Shown: positions 34,100 to 46,463, numbered from the stretch's first letter. The stretch: 64,000 bases of DNA from Cymbidium sinense (GCA_021442155.1 CM038216.1:84168945-84232944); one strand, 5' to 3'. The notes: generated by a model from the letters alone, not told the origin. Made by a program: numbers and translations.

Positions 34100-35110
34100 C
34101 ATATGTGATTTTTTTGTTTAGACAAGAATAAAGCCCATAAGATCGTAACTGAGGTACACTGAAGATTGTGTGGAGCCAACCAATCCAGTTCGAAGATGAA
34201 AGCCAAGATCAAGAGACTAGGATACTACTACCAATGATCAAAGATTATATGGATCAAAGCCTACCAATCTAAACACATGTGGTCCTACACTATCCACCCA
34301 ATATTCTACATCCTACATTGGCCTCATTGTTATTTAAGTGACATAGTGGGTTCGATTGATCCCTTTCTTTAAGGGTCATCGGTCATCATAGCCGCACTAA
34401 CATACTTTTCCAAATGGGTAAAAGGCAATTCCACTCAATGAGGTCACAAACAGCATGTGCTCTTATAGGAACCATATTGTATATAAGTTCGAGCTCATGA
34501 ATTATATCAAATAAAGTATTTAAGAGCAGAGATCAACAACTTTTCAAGACACAACATAGATTGGAGATATTCTATCAACTACCTAAGGGAAAATGGTTTA
34601 GAAGCCTTCAACAACACTCTCATCCAAATGTTGAAGAAGACACTGACAACAAGCATAGTGGCATGAGCAATTAGTTGAAGCTTTATGGGCCTATCACACC
34701 ATATAGAACTCCAGTACCTTTCACCCAGTGTATGGGTCCAAAGCCATTCTACCATTAGAAGCCCAACTCCCATCACTAAGGATAGCTATGGATAGCAAGA
34801 TGACAACAGAAAAATGCAAGTTACTTTAGAAGAGCTTAAAGGTTTGGAGGAGAGATGCCACGAGCATGCCAAAACCTGAGTTGTACAAAGCTAAAATGAT
34901 TCAAGCTCATAACAAGTTTGTCTATCTTAGAGTTTCCAAGTAGGAGAGCATTTAGTTCTAAGAGATCATTGTGCTCATAAGATGGGATGCAAGTTTGAAC
35001 TCACTAGGGAAGGCCCTTTATCAGAGAGAAAGAGTACCAAAGAGGATCTTATTAGTTTATTAATCATAATGAGTGCCCATTGCTTCCCATCAATGAGCTC
35101 TACTTAAAGA
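34100..35110 (+). pseudogene. Tat-type integrase, decayed
   Basis: The integrase would insert element DNA into the host genome. In one frame with stops, AHKIVTEVH, LCGANQ and KRLGYYY (34,130-34,245) correspond to the HHCC zinc-binding region; the second His is Asn and the CxxC pair is lost. DIVGSIDP (near 34,345) and YFSKWVKG (near 34,405) match the catalytic core around the first Asp. The ITDNG segment with the second Asp is destroyed near 34,505. GLEAFNNTL (Glu codon 34,601-34,603) preserves the third catalytic residue. A C-terminal stretch (ELYKAKMIQAHNK, then INELYLKKYY near 35,085-35,115) matches the end of Tat pol. Confidence 0.88.
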
Positions 35111-35114
35111 AATA

Positions 35115-37120
35115 TTATAAATCATATTGGAAAATAATTATCATTAATGAAAATCCTTTTTAAATCAATCTCTTCAAGTTGAAATTATTCTTGTTTGTGA
35201 ATCCTCCATGATGTGTTGGTTGGAAGGAAGGCAACATCCTATCCTTTATCGACACAACACAAACACAAACTACTCACAAACATATAAAACAAACACATAT
35301 CTTTTGTCTCGGGCTACTTTGAGTTGAGATAACACCTCAAATGGCACTCACTTATTAATTGCTCTAGGTTGATAGTTTTGCACCCTACTAGTGTGTCACC
35401 TAGTGGTCCTCTTACTTTGGAGGATGTAAGTCCGCTTTTTTACTTTCTGCTTACAACAAGGGCCTTGTTAGTTTGGTTTCATGTAGGTAAGCTATTCATG
35501 TTGGCTTCATTTAAGAGGATGTGAGTCTGATATGCATTCTTCTTGTATTAGCCTTTGTGCACTAACTAGGATGAGTATATTTGAGGTTTAGGATAAGTCC
35601 ACTAGCAGCTCCTTCCCTCCTAACTGTTTCAAGTTTGGGTCTAGTCCTTCCTCAGGGCTCCCCACTTAGTAGTCGTTCTAGGTTAGATAGCATCTATCCT
35701 GCGGATGACAAACTATCCCGATGAATAGTTCTGCTTGAAAAGTTGTAAGCTTAGACTCTTTCTTTCCAGATTGATCTTTCTACACTGGCGAACACCTTAG
35801 GCTAGTTGGTTCTCACTATGTTGATGAATACACCATATGGATACACCTTAGGTTATTGGTTCTTGCACCTTAGGATACACCACTCATGGAAGATGTAAGT
35901 GGTTTTTCTCCTTTAGTTGGCCACCACACTTATAAGCTTTCTTTTCCATGGCTCAAGATAATGCCCCTAGCAGCTCTTCCTGGCACTATATTTGGAACAC
36001 ATCCTTTGAACCCCATTTAACCTACGGGTTACTATCGATTGGACTATTCCCCTTCCTAGTAACCACCCTTTTGGAGAATTCATCTTATGGATGTATAGCT
36101 CCCTTGGTCTAGTAAATCGAGATGGTAAAGATGACATGACCCCTTCTGTGGTCCCTCATACACCACTCATGACTACTTTGAGTTGACATAAGTCCGATTC
36201 ACTCAATAGTCTCCATAGTCGTTCAATTTGATATCAAACATGTCACCCCAGTTGTTCCTCACTTTGAAGATGTAAGTCAGTCTGCTATGCCTTCTTCTTA
36301 GCATAACTATTGTACAATGAAAGGCAACCCCTTAGGTTGGCTAGCTCTACCCCGTAGCCTATAGACTATCCCTTTCGATTTGTAAACTTGATGTTGGTCA
36401 AAGATGATATAGCCCCTTCTGGTCCATCATACTAACATGATCCATACATTAACTTCATTAAATTAAACCCAATTTGATTTTCCTGAGTTAAAACACCCTT
36501 CTTCCTGGAGCCCCAAATCATATATAAACAAGTGAAACAAAGAAATCAAATTCAAAACCAACCTCCCCATTGGAGCCAAATTAAACCAACTTCCCTAGTA
36601 GAGTCTAAATTAAAGAAATCCAACCAAACTCTTATCCCTAATGGATACATCCCCAAAAAAATCTATGAAATCAAACTCAAATCCCAATCCCCAGTGGATA
36701 GCCCAACCTAGTTCCCTTGTGGAGGTACATATACCCAAACACTAGCACTGCCCATATCTCTAGTAGATATGCCTCCATATCAATTAAAACAAAACAAACT
36801 AAAGTTGATTCGATCTTAATCCCTGGTGGATTATGAATTCTTATCACCAATGGATCTTCTTTCCATAAATCATATAATCAAATCAAATTCAAACCTTATC
36901 CCCAATAGATTTTCTTCTTCTATGCCCTCGACATAGACCCATCACATGTCATGTTCAATGCATGTGTGATCCCTTAGTGGATTTCTCTCCATGTCCTTGA
37001 CATGGAATTCTCATCAAATCTTATTTCTTCTCTTATGCACACCTTTAATACTTCAACCAAAAGCCTTACAATGTATTCATTCAAATTACATTATCTTAAC
37101 ATTGTAATCAACATTTTATG
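35115..37120 (+). other. 3' region of the Tat element, non-coding
   Basis: This lies downstream of integrase. Stretches from 35,300 to 36,450 have repeated words about 'tttggaggatgtaagtc' (35,410, 35,510, 36,270) and 'ggttgatag/ggttagctag', suggesting old internal duplications. From 36,560 to 37,000 the motif CCCYARTGGAT and variants (near 36,632, 36,692, 36,823, 36,899, 36,973) recurs at irregular spacing. I see no coding domain. Confidence 0.6.
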
Positions 37121-37283
37121 ATTTTTGATGGTGCAAGCTCAAACTAACTATGCAATATCATGCTAAACATATTATAGTGTAAATTAACACACTATATTAT
37201 ATTATAATATATTATGTTATATTATAATTTTCATAATATAATATATTTTCTAAGCATTATTTTGGTGTTGCTTCTTTGTGTTG

Positions 37284-38480
37284 AATTTGGCCAAATTGTT
37301 CCATCTCAACCTTCAAGTTAACATTTTTGTGAGTTTTGACCCAATGTATTATAACAAAAGTAAGACATACTACAATTTATAATAACATTTAGTAACACAC
37401 CACCACATTCATGTATATGTGAGGTTTTATTGTTTTGTAAAATATATTTTAATATGCTTTTATATAATATATTATCTTACATTATACCTTAAAATGAATC
37501 ACTTTAAGAAAAAATTTATAAAATTTGGTTGAAAAATAAACATTAATTTTGATGCACAATTCCATTCTTTTGATTAAATGACACACCATAGTACACCCCC
37601 AATGATGTTCCCTAAAGCTTACTTTAAATTTGGCCAAATCCCATCATCTCAGCCTAAAAATCCATATTTTTATGAATTATACTAGTACAAACTCTACTAC
37701 ATCATATTACAACAAATAAAAATATGCTAAATAATAAGTAGTAATACATAATAATGTGTTATAATGCATGATGCTAGACTATGTTATGGCATCTTATATT
37801 ATAATACACTATAACAAATTAAATTATTCTATATTGCATATCACATCACAAGGGATTGCTTAAGATAAAAAAAATCATAAAATTAGTCTAAACAATAAAA
37901 ACTATATATTTTAGTCATATCACTTACATATTTTAAATTGAAATAATATATTATGATGCCATGCTCTACCTATTATGAATTTGGCCAAATTTCATCATTT
38001 TAAAGTCTAAATCAACATTTAATAAATAATGCTACTATAGGCTCGACTATATGATTATAAAATACTAAAAGAATTTAAAATGTGCAGAACAATATATTAT
38101 GATATATGATGCTATACTATGCTACAACATATAATATTTATTTTGAAAATAAAATCTGACATTTTAGACTGTAAGTGGTGTAGCACACCTTTGGTACTAC
38201 AACCTAATTCAGACTTCAAATTTAACAAACTTCATCATCTGATTTATTAAATCAATATTTTTATGATTTATATTAATATAGACTATAGGGAACAATACCA
38301 TAATATAATAAAACATTTCAAAACATCTTATAACATCCAAAACACATCACTACATGCTCAAATATATGATTCTACATTATACTATAATATATGGTATTAT
38401 AATATGATTAGGGTATTCAAATCTCTAATAATCAGGGAAAGTCTATTGAAGACATTTTATTTAGCTACCATAACTAAGTA
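37284..38480 (+). repeat. Four diverged tandem repeats of about 240-350 bp
   Basis: Each repeat begins with AATTTGGCCAAAT-like words (near 37,289, 37,629, 37,977; degenerate AATTTAACAAACTT near 38,218). A CATC-ATCT word follows, then a 'atatttttatga' word, then an AT-rich tail with many ATATTAT/TATAATAT words. Spacing is about 340, 350 and 240 bp. The TTTGGCCAAA core is palindromic. The array ends close to where the telomere-like matrix resumes (38,525). Confidence 0.7.
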
Positions 38481-38525
38481 GATTAGGTAATTCTTTAGAT
38501 CTACTCCAAAATGACATCTTTATTC

Positions 38526-38772
38526 AAGGTTTAGGGTTTTGGTTTAGGGTTTGGGGTTTAGGTAGAGGTTTAGGGTTGTAGGTTTTAGGGTTTAGGGTTT
38601 AGGGTTTTAGGGTTTAAGGTTTAGGATTTATAGTTTAGGGTTTGGGTAAGGGTTTAAGTTTTAGGGTTTAGGGCTTAGGGTTTAGGCTTTTTTGATTTTG
38701 GGTTTAGGTTTAGTTTTAAGTTTAGGTTTATGTTTTAGTTTAGGGTTTAGGTTTAGGGTTTAGAGTTTAAGA
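38526..38772 (+). repeat. Telomere-like matrix resumes
   Basis: TTTAGGG variants begin directly after 'atctttattcaagg'. The block leads into GRP copy 9 with the same left flank as the other copies (a TTTTAGTTTAGGGTTTAGG run). No gene seen. Confidence 0.85.
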
Positions 38773-39229
38773 TTTTTTTTAAATAGAATAAATTAAGATT
38801 CAACATTTCTTCTTTTTGATTTCATCAACCAAGTAGAACCCCAAGTTTTCTAAGACACAAGCGATGACATAGGTCAAAAATAAGCACCCATAGAGCAAAT
38901 CAAAAACCCTACATAAGTAGAACCGTCTCTACTATAAAGACATAGTTCCATAATGAGAGATCGTTATTTTTAGCTCCAGTTCCCATGAATCCACCCTACC
39001 TCTCAGTAGTGGATCGCCATCATATCCTTGATCTCTCCTCGCATCACCATAATAGCCTCCATCACTCCTCTCCCAGCCTCCATAATCACCACGCCCTCAA
39101 CACCACCTCCATATGAACCAGAACTCACCCCCACCACCACTCATGATGCAGCCTCAACCCCTCCACCTATAGATCTAGAGTAAGCCTAGTTGATAGTAAT
39201 GTTCCAATCATCATGGTTCTGCCCATTCT
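38773..39229 (-). pseudogene. GRP retrocopy 9
   Basis: An antisense GRP 3' fragment beginning at an 8-T run (38,773-38,780) and ending at the consensus junction 'gcccattcttaggg'. The 3' UTR is well preserved. The Gly tract has several deletions and the distal NITVN segment reads NITIN. Frames are broken in the Gly tract. It is the first copy to the right of the retrotransposon island and keeps the same orientation as the left copies, so the island did not invert the region. Confidence 0.86.
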
Positions 39230-42200
39230 TAGGGTTTAGGGTTTAGGGTTAGTTTAGGGTTTAGGATTTTGGCCCATGGTTTGGGGTTGGTATGGTTTAG
39301 AGTTTAGTTGGTTTAGGGTTTAGGGCTTTTTTTATGGTTGTTTGTGGTTTAAGCTTTGGGTTTAAGGTTAAGGGTTTATGGTTTTAGGGTTAGGGTTAGA
39401 GTTTATGGTAGGGTTCTGGTTTATGGTTTTCAGTTTTTTTAGAGTTTGGTTTAGGATTTTTTTAATTAAGTAAACTGCTAGGTTTAGGTTTATTTAGATT
39501 TTTTTTATTTGAGTTTATTTTTTATTTTATTTTAATTTTTATTTTATTTAATTTATTAATTTTAGGTTTATTTATTTTAGTTTAAGCATTTATTTAATTT
39601 ATTTTAAGTTTAGGTATTTTTAGTTGAGTTTTTTTTATTTTTTTTTATTTTAGGTTTAGGTTTTACTTTTTATTTTAGGTTTAGGTTTTATTTTAATATT
39701 TTAGGTTTGGGTTTTAGGTTTTATTTTGGGTTCATTTTTTAGGTTTTATTTTAGTTTAGGTGTTTATTTTAGTTTAATTTATTTTATTTAGTTGGTTTAG
39801 ATTTAGGTAATATTTATTTTAGTTTAATTTATTTTAGTTTAGTTTAGGTTTATTTTATTTTTTTTTATTTTATTTTATTTTATAGTTTTTTTTAGTTTAA
39901 GGTTTAGTTTTTTATTTATTTATTTTTAGGTTTATTTTATTTAGGTTTTATATTTAATTTTATTTTATTTTAGGTTTATTTTATTTTAATTTTATATTTA
40001 AAGTTTTTATTTTAGGTTTATTTTCTTTTAGTTTAGTTTAGGTTATTTTTATCTTATTTAGGTTTAGTTCTTTTATTTTATTTTATGAAGGTTATTTAGT
40101 TTAGAGGTTTAAGTTGGGTTTGTGGTTTGGTTTAAGGTTGTGATTTAGGGTTTATGGTTAGGGTTTAGGGTTTAATGTTTAGCTGTGGTTTAGGATTTGG
40201 ATAGCAGGCAGGGTTAGTTAGGGTTTAATGTTTAGGGTAAGTTAGTTTAGTGGAAGGAGTTTAGGCTATGGCTCAGGGGTGTGGCTCAGTAGGGTTTGGT
40301 TTAGGAGTTTAGGTGTGGTGGGTTTGGGTTTATGGTTAGGGTGGGAGGGTAAGTTTAGGGTGTAGCTAGGGATGATAGGGTTGGAGGGAAGGTTTTTTTT
40401 TAAATTAAGCAAACCCAGTAGGTCAGTTAATTTAGTTATTTAATTTTATTTATTTATTTTAAATTTTAATAGGTTTATTTTTTTTATTTATTTTATTTTA
40501 TTTTTATTATTTTATTTATATTTATTTTTAGGTTTAGGTTTAGGTTTACACTTATTTTAGTTTAGTTTATTTGTATTTTATTTTAGGTTTAGGTTTCAAT
40601 TTTATTTTTAGGTTTAGGTTTAGGTTTTATTTTATTTTTAGGTTTAGGTTTAGGTTTTTATTTTATGTTTATTTTTAGGTTTTCTTATATTTTATGTTGT
40701 TTAGAGATTAAGTTTATTTTATTTTAGGTTTAGATATTTTTATTTTTAGCTTAAGTTTATTTTAGTTTAGGTTTTTTTTTTTAGTTTAGGGTTTAGGTTT
40801 ATATATTTATTTTAGGTTTTATTTTAGGTTTAGGTTTTATTTAGTTTTATTTATTTTATTTTTGTTTTATTTTATTTTTTTATTTTACTTAGTTTTTATT
40901 TATGTTTTTTATTTTTAGGGTTATTTTATTTTTTTTAGTTTAGTTTATGTTTTTATTTATTTTATTTTATTTTATTTTATTTTTTACATTTAAGTTTAAG
41001 TTTAAGTTAAGGTTTAGATTTAGGTCTTAGTTTAAGTTTTTATTCTATTTTATTTTATATTTTATTTAGGTTTAGGTTTATTTATTTATTTATTTTTAGT
41101 TTTATTTAGTTTAGTTTAGGTTTTAGGTTTTTAGGGTATAGGTTTAGTGTTTAGGGTTTCTGGGTTTAGGGTTTTAGGGTTGGGTTGGGTTTGGGGTTTA
41201 GTGGTTTTAGGGTTTTTTTTGTTTACTTGATTTGGGATTAGGGTTGGGGTTTAGGGTTTGTTTAGGGTTTAGGTTTTTCAGGTAGGGTTTAGGGTTAGAT
41301 TTGGTTTAAGGTTTAGGTTATGGTTTTTTTAAATTAAGTAAACCCAGTGTAGTTTAATTAGTTTAGTTTATTTTATTTATTTTACTTTATTTTATTTTTT
41401 TAGTTTTATTTTGGATTATTTTTATTTTTATTCAATTTAGTTTATTTATTTTAGGTTTATTTATTTTAATTAAGTTTTTGTTTTAGTTTAGTTTTTAGGT
41501 TTAAGTTTAGGTTATGTTTATTTTTTTAGTTTAGTTTTATTTTTATTTTATTTTAGGTTTAGGTTGTATTTTTATTTTATTTAGGTTTAGTTTTTTTTTA
41601 TTTTATTTTTTTTTCCTTGTTTAGGTTTTAGATTTTTATTTTAGATTTATTTCTATGTTTTATTTTTTAGTTTATGTTTAGATTTATTTTTAATTTGTTT
41701 ATTTTTTTTAGTGTTTAAGTTTAGGTTTTATTTATTTTAGTTTAGGTTTAAGCTTATTTTATTTTTATTTTAGGTTTAGGTTTTTTTTATAGTTTAGGGT
41801 TTAGGTCTTAATTTTTATTTATTTTAGGTTTTATTTCTGGTTTATTTCTTAAGTTTAGGTTTTTAGTTTTATTTTATTTTAGGTTTATTTTATCTTTATT
41901 TTAGGTTTAGTTTTATTTAGGTTTTTTATATATTTTGTTTAGTTTAGGTTTTATTCATTTTATTTTAGTAGTTTTTTTTTTTTTATTTTTTATTTTTTAG
42001 GTTTAGGTTTAGATTTATGTCTAGGTTTATGTAGTTTAGGTTTTAATTTTAATTTTTATTATTTTATGTTGGTTTAGGTTTTTTTTTTTTATTTTATTTA
42101 GTTTTAGGTTTTAGCATTTTATGGTTTAGGGTTTAGGGTTACTTGAGGGTTTAGGATTTAGGATTTGTGATTTAGGGTTTAGGGTTTAGGGTTTTGGGTT

Positions 42201-42295
42201 TAGGGTTTAGGGTTTTTAGGGTTTAAGGTTTAGGTTTTAGGGTTTAGGTTTTAGGTCTAGGGTTCAAGTTTTAGTTTAGGGTTTAGGGTTTCTGG
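39230..42295 (+). repeat. Telomere-like matrix, long GRP-free stretch
   Basis: About 3 kb with three boxes: AATTAAGTAAACTG near 39,461, AAATTAAGCAAACCC near 40,402 and AAATTAAGTAAACCC near 41,331. Their spacing is about 0.93-0.94 kb, and each is followed by the AT-rich block. This suggests a short unit without GRP was duplicated here. G-rich GTTTAGGG variants separate the blocks (40,080-40,390; 41,110-41,320). No genes seen. Confidence 0.83.
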
Positions 42296-42749
42296 TTTTT
42301 TTTTTAATAGAGAACAAATTCAGACTCAACATTTCTTCTTTTTAGATTCACCAACCAAGTAACACACTAAGTTTTCTAAGACACAAGTGATGACATAGAT
42401 AAAAAATGAGTATGCATAGAGTAAATCAAATACTTTAGATAACTAGAATGATCTCTACTATAAGATAGTTCCATAAGTAGCAGATCGGATCAGCCATTCT
42501 TTAGTTTCTCAAGTTCCCATCAAAACCACCCCGGCCTCTCGAGTAGTGGGATCCACCATCATATCCCTCCGCCACCACCACTGTTGTAACCTCCTTCGCT
42601 CCTCCTACCCCGATAACCACCACTTCTCACCACCCTCCATATCCAAGACCTCTGATCCCCACCACCACTATGATAATGTCACACGCTTCTTGCCTTGCCA
42701 CATCTTGTGAGCACATGGTGACATTCTCGCCATCAAGGTTTTGCATTCG
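42296..42749 (-). pseudogene. GRP retrocopy 10
   Basis: An antisense GRP 3' fragment starting at a T run (42,296-42,305). The 3' UTR and the DGGSHYSRG-like segment are recognisable. The distal part from 42,640 on is scrambled by small indels, and the NGQ end is shortened (ttgcattcg). No intact frame. Confidence 0.85.
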
Positions 42750-44038
42750 TAGGTTTAGGTTTATTAAGTTTTAGGTTTAAGTTTATTTTTTAATTTATTT
42801 AATTACTTTAGGTTAAGGTTTATGGTTTGTGGTTAGGTTTAGGTTTAAGATTTTAGGGTTTATTCTTTTAGGGTTATGGTTGTGGATCTGGTTTGGGTTT
42901 AGGGCTTAGGCTTTAGTTTGTGGGTTTAGGGTTTAGGGTTAGGGTTGGTATGGTTTAGTTTAGGCTTTAGGCTTTAGGGTTTTGAGGTTTATGGTTTAGT
43001 TTAGGTTGATGATTTAGGATTAGTTTAGGTGTGGTTTGGTTTAGGCAGGGTAGTGGGTTAGGGTTGGTAGATTTAGGAGTTTAGGTTTAGGGTTAGTTTT
43101 AGGGTAGATTTATGAGTGATTGTTTGTTTAGTGGTTTAGTAGTTTAGGGTTTAGGTTATTTAGAGCCAGTTTAGGGTTTAGGATTTTATTAAATTAAGAA
43201 AACCGAGGTTTAGTTTTATTTTATCTTTTATTTATTTATAGTTTATTTTATTTATTTTATTTTAGTTTTTTTTAGGTTAGCTTTAGGTTTATGTTTATTT
43301 TTATTTATTTTATTTTATTTTTAGGTTTAGGTTTTAGGTATTTATTTTTTAGATTTATTTTTGGTTTATTTTTCAGTTTAGGTTAATTTTAGTTTATTTT
43401 ATTTTATTAAGTTTAGGGTTTAGGATTAGTTTATTTAGGTTTATGTTTAGGTTTTATTTATTTTATTAGTTTACTTTTGCTTAGGTTTAGGTTTATTTTA
43501 TTTTATTTTTTTAAGTTTAAGTTCTTTTTTTAGTTTAGGGCTTAGGTTTTATTTTTTATTTTAGATTTTATTTTAAGCTTTATTTTTTTATTTTTTTTAT
43601 ATTAGTTATTATTTTATTTTATTTTGGTTTATTTTATTTTTATTTTACGTTTAGTTTTTATTTTATTTAAGTTTTTAATTTTTTAGTTTATTTACGATTT
43701 TTATTTATTTTAATTTAGTTTAGTTTTTATATTTATATTTTATTTTCTTTTTGGGTTTAGGTTTAGGTTTAAGTTTAGGTGTTAGTTTAGGTTTATTTTA
43801 TTACTTTATTTTGGTTTAGTTTTATTTATTATTATTTTATTTATAATTTTTATTTAATTTTGGTATTTTAACTTTAGGGTTTTGGGTTTTAGGGTTTGGG
43901 TTGGGGTTTTTGGTAGGTGGGTTTAGTTTTGGGTTTTAGGTTTAAGGTTTAGAGTTTATGGTGGGGTTTAGGGTTTAGAGTTTAGGGTTTAGGTTTGGTA
44001 GTCAGAAATTTTAGTTTAGGGTTTAGGTTTTAGTTTAT
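42750..44038 (+). repeat. Telomere-like matrix
   Basis: The GRP right flank (AATTTATTTAATTACTTTAGG) is followed by TTTAGGG variants, a box AAATTAAGAAAACCG near 43,192, and the AT-rich block with the conserved TTTACGTTTAGTTTTT word near 43,645. TTTAGGG variants run to 44,038. No genes seen. Confidence 0.84.
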
Positions 44039-44160
44039 CTTTTAATAAAACAAATCCTTCAACATTTCTTCTTTAGTTTCATTTAGGGTTTATTTGGTTA
44101 TTTTAGATAACAAGATTCATTCTTCTTTTCAATTTTAGTTTAGATCTTCCCACCCATTCT
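44039..44160 (-). pseudogene. GRP retrocopy 11, collapsed to ~120 bp
   Basis: Only islands of the module remain, in the correct order: the 3' UTR end (tttaataaaacaaat, caacatttcttctt), then 'agataacaagattcattcttc' words from the middle UTR and stop region, then the distal 'cccattcttagg' junction. Nearly the whole Gly tract and much of the UTR are deleted, partly replaced by GTTTATTTGG words. Both outer junctions are conserved, so it decayed in place. Confidence 0.7.
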
Positions 44161-46463
44161 TAGGTTTAGGTTTATTAGGTTTTATGGTTTAGGTTAATTT
44201 TTAATTATTTAGTTACTTTAGGTTAGGTTGGGTTTAGGGTTTAGAGTTTAAGATTTAGATGGGGTTTATGGTTGGGTTTAGGGTGTAAAGTTTAGGGTTT
44301 AGGTTTAGGGCTAAGGTTTATGCTTTTAGAGGTTAGTTTTAAGATTAGGGTTTAGGGTTTAGGTTTAGGGTTTAGGTATGGTTTAGGTTTGGGGTTTAGA
44401 GTTTATGCTTTAGGGTTTATTTTAGGGTTATGGGTTTAGAATTTATGATTTAGGGTTTAGGTTTAGGTTTTAGGGTTTGGTTTTTTTTATTTAAGTAAAC
44501 TTTAAGTTTATTTAGTTTATTTTTTTTATTTATTTTAGTTTATTTTATTTATTTTATTTAGGTTTATTTTTTATTTTTATTTAGTTTTGTTTATTTATTT
44601 TAGTTTAGGTTTTTATATTAGTTTATTTTTAGGTTTAGATTTAGGTTTAGGTTTATTTTTAGTTATTTTTATTTTATTTAATTTAGGTTTAGGTTTAAAA
44701 TTAGTTTATTTTAGGTTTAAATTATTTTAGTTTAGTTTATTTTAGTTTAGGTTTATGTTTATTTTATTTTATTTTATTTTTATTTTAGGTTTATGTTTTT
44801 AGTTTAGGGTTTAGGTTTTATTTTATTTTATTTATTTGTTTAATTTTAGGATTATTTTAGTTTTTTTTTTTTTAATTTTATTTTATTTTATTATAAGTTT
44901 ATTTTATTTTTATTTTATTTTAGTTTTAATTTATTAAGGTTTTATTTCTTAGGGTTATTATATTTTAGTTTAGTTTATTGTTATTTTATTTTAGTTTAAT
45001 TTTATTTTATTTTATTTTATTAAGGTTTAGGTTTAATGTATTTTTTATCATTTTTTATTTTTATTTTATTTAGGTTTTTTATTTATTTTATAGGTTTTAT
45101 TTAGTCAGGTTTTAGGTTTAGTGTTAGGGTTTAGGGTTTAGGGTTTTAGGTTTTAGGGTTTAGGGTCCAGGGTCGTTATGGTGGGTTAGGTTTTAGGGCC
45201 AGGTGTTTTTAGGGTTTGGTTTAGTAGCCTGTGAGTTTAGGGTTTTAGGGTTTAGGGCTTAGAGCCTGGGTTGTGGTTTAGTGCAGTAGGTTTTAGGTTT
45301 AGGGTTTTAGGGTCAGGGCTTTAGCAGGTTTACTGTTTAGGCTTGGCCTAGTTTAGGTTTTAGGCTTTGTGTTTAGGTCAGTTTAAGGCCCAGGGTTAAA
45401 TATGGTTTGGGTCTTTTAGGTTTAGGTTTAGGGTTTAGGATTTGGTATAGGGTTTAGGGAATTAAGGTTTAGTTTTTTATTGTATTTATTTATTTTCTTT
45501 TATTTATTATTTCTTTTTTTTGTTATTTTAGGGAGTTCATTTTATGTATTTTAGGTTTATTTATTTTGGCTTTTCATTTTAGTTTATTTTATGTTTAGGT
45601 TTAGGTTTATGTTTATTAGTTTAGTTTTATACTATTTAGGTTTATTTTATTTCTTTTAGGTTTAGGTTTTCATTTTATTTTTAGGTTTTATTTTAGGTAT
45701 TTTAGGTTTTAGTTTTTAGTTTAGGTTTATTTTTTTAGTTTATTTTATTTTATTTAGTTTAGTGTATAGGTTTAAATTTATTTTAGTTTAGGTTTTATTT
45801 ATTTTAGTTTATTTTAGTTTATTTATTTTATTTTGTTGATTTTATTTTTATTTTAGGTCTTTTAATTTAGGGTTTAGGCTTTATTTTCATTTATTTTAGT
45901 TTATTTTTAGGTTTAGGTATTTATTTCATTATTTTATTTTATTTATTTTATTTTATTTTACATTTAATTTAATTTTATTTAGGTTTTTTATTCTTAGGTT
46001 TACTTTATTTTTTTAGTTTAGTTTATGTTTTTATTTATTTTATTTTATATTGGTTTTATATTTTTATTTTATTTTATTTTTGGGTTTAGGTTTATTTTTT
46101 GTTTTAGGTTTTTATTTTATTTTATTTATGTTTAGTTTTATTTAATTTATTTTTAGGTTTAGGTTATTACATTTTTAGGGTTTAGATTTTAGGGCTTATG
46201 GTTTAGGGTTTTAGGGTTTAGGGATTTAGGGTTTGTGGGATTTTTGTGGTTTTGGGTTTGGGTTTTAGGTTAGGGTTTTATGGTTTAGGGCTTAGGATTT
46301 AGGGTTTAGGTTTAGGTTTTAGGTTTAGTGTGGTTTAGGGTTTTAGGTTTAGGGTTTAGGGTTGGGTTTTTTATTTCTTATTTTTTATTTTTTATTATTA
46401 GGGTATAGGGTTTAGGTTTTAGTTTTAAGGTTTAGGTTTTAGTTTAGGGTTTAGGATTTTTAG
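44161..46463 (+). repeat. Telomere-like matrix with a C-containing island
   Basis: TTTAGGG variants lead to a box ATTTAAGTAAACTT near 44,488 and then an AT-rich block. At 45,120-45,460 the repeat takes CAGGTTT, GGCCTAG and GCCCAGGG forms. A second AT-rich block from 45,480 holds the conserved TTTACATTTAATT/TTTTTATTCTTAGG words near 45,960-46,000. TTTAGGG variants run to 46,463. No genes seen. Confidence 0.84.

Larger units (their letters stand above)
21715..38525 (+). mobile_element. Composite Tat-type Ty3/gypsy retrotransposon island
   Basis: About 16.8 kb of ordinary-composition DNA interrupts the telomere-like matrix. On the + strand it holds, in order, a protease-end motif (26.1 kb), reverse transcriptase, RNase H, a second archaeal-type RNase H and integrase (32.1-35.1 kb). 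A second RNase H of this kind is a known hallmark of the Tat lineage. Every domain carries stops and frameshifts, so it is dead. Two homologous AT-rich non-coding blocks (22.2-25.9 and 28.8-31.9 kb), a primer-binding-site-like word at 28.17 kb and a second protease-like trace suggest more than one element, nested or recombined. I could not identify matching long terminal repeats at the two edges. The boundaries come from the change in composition and the broken GRP copy. Confidence 0.85.

Noticed and set aside
38263..38481. 72-codon forward frame near the right edge of the island
   Set aside because: It lies within the AT-rich tandem repeats and its Tyr/Ile/Asn content follows from ATATTAT words.
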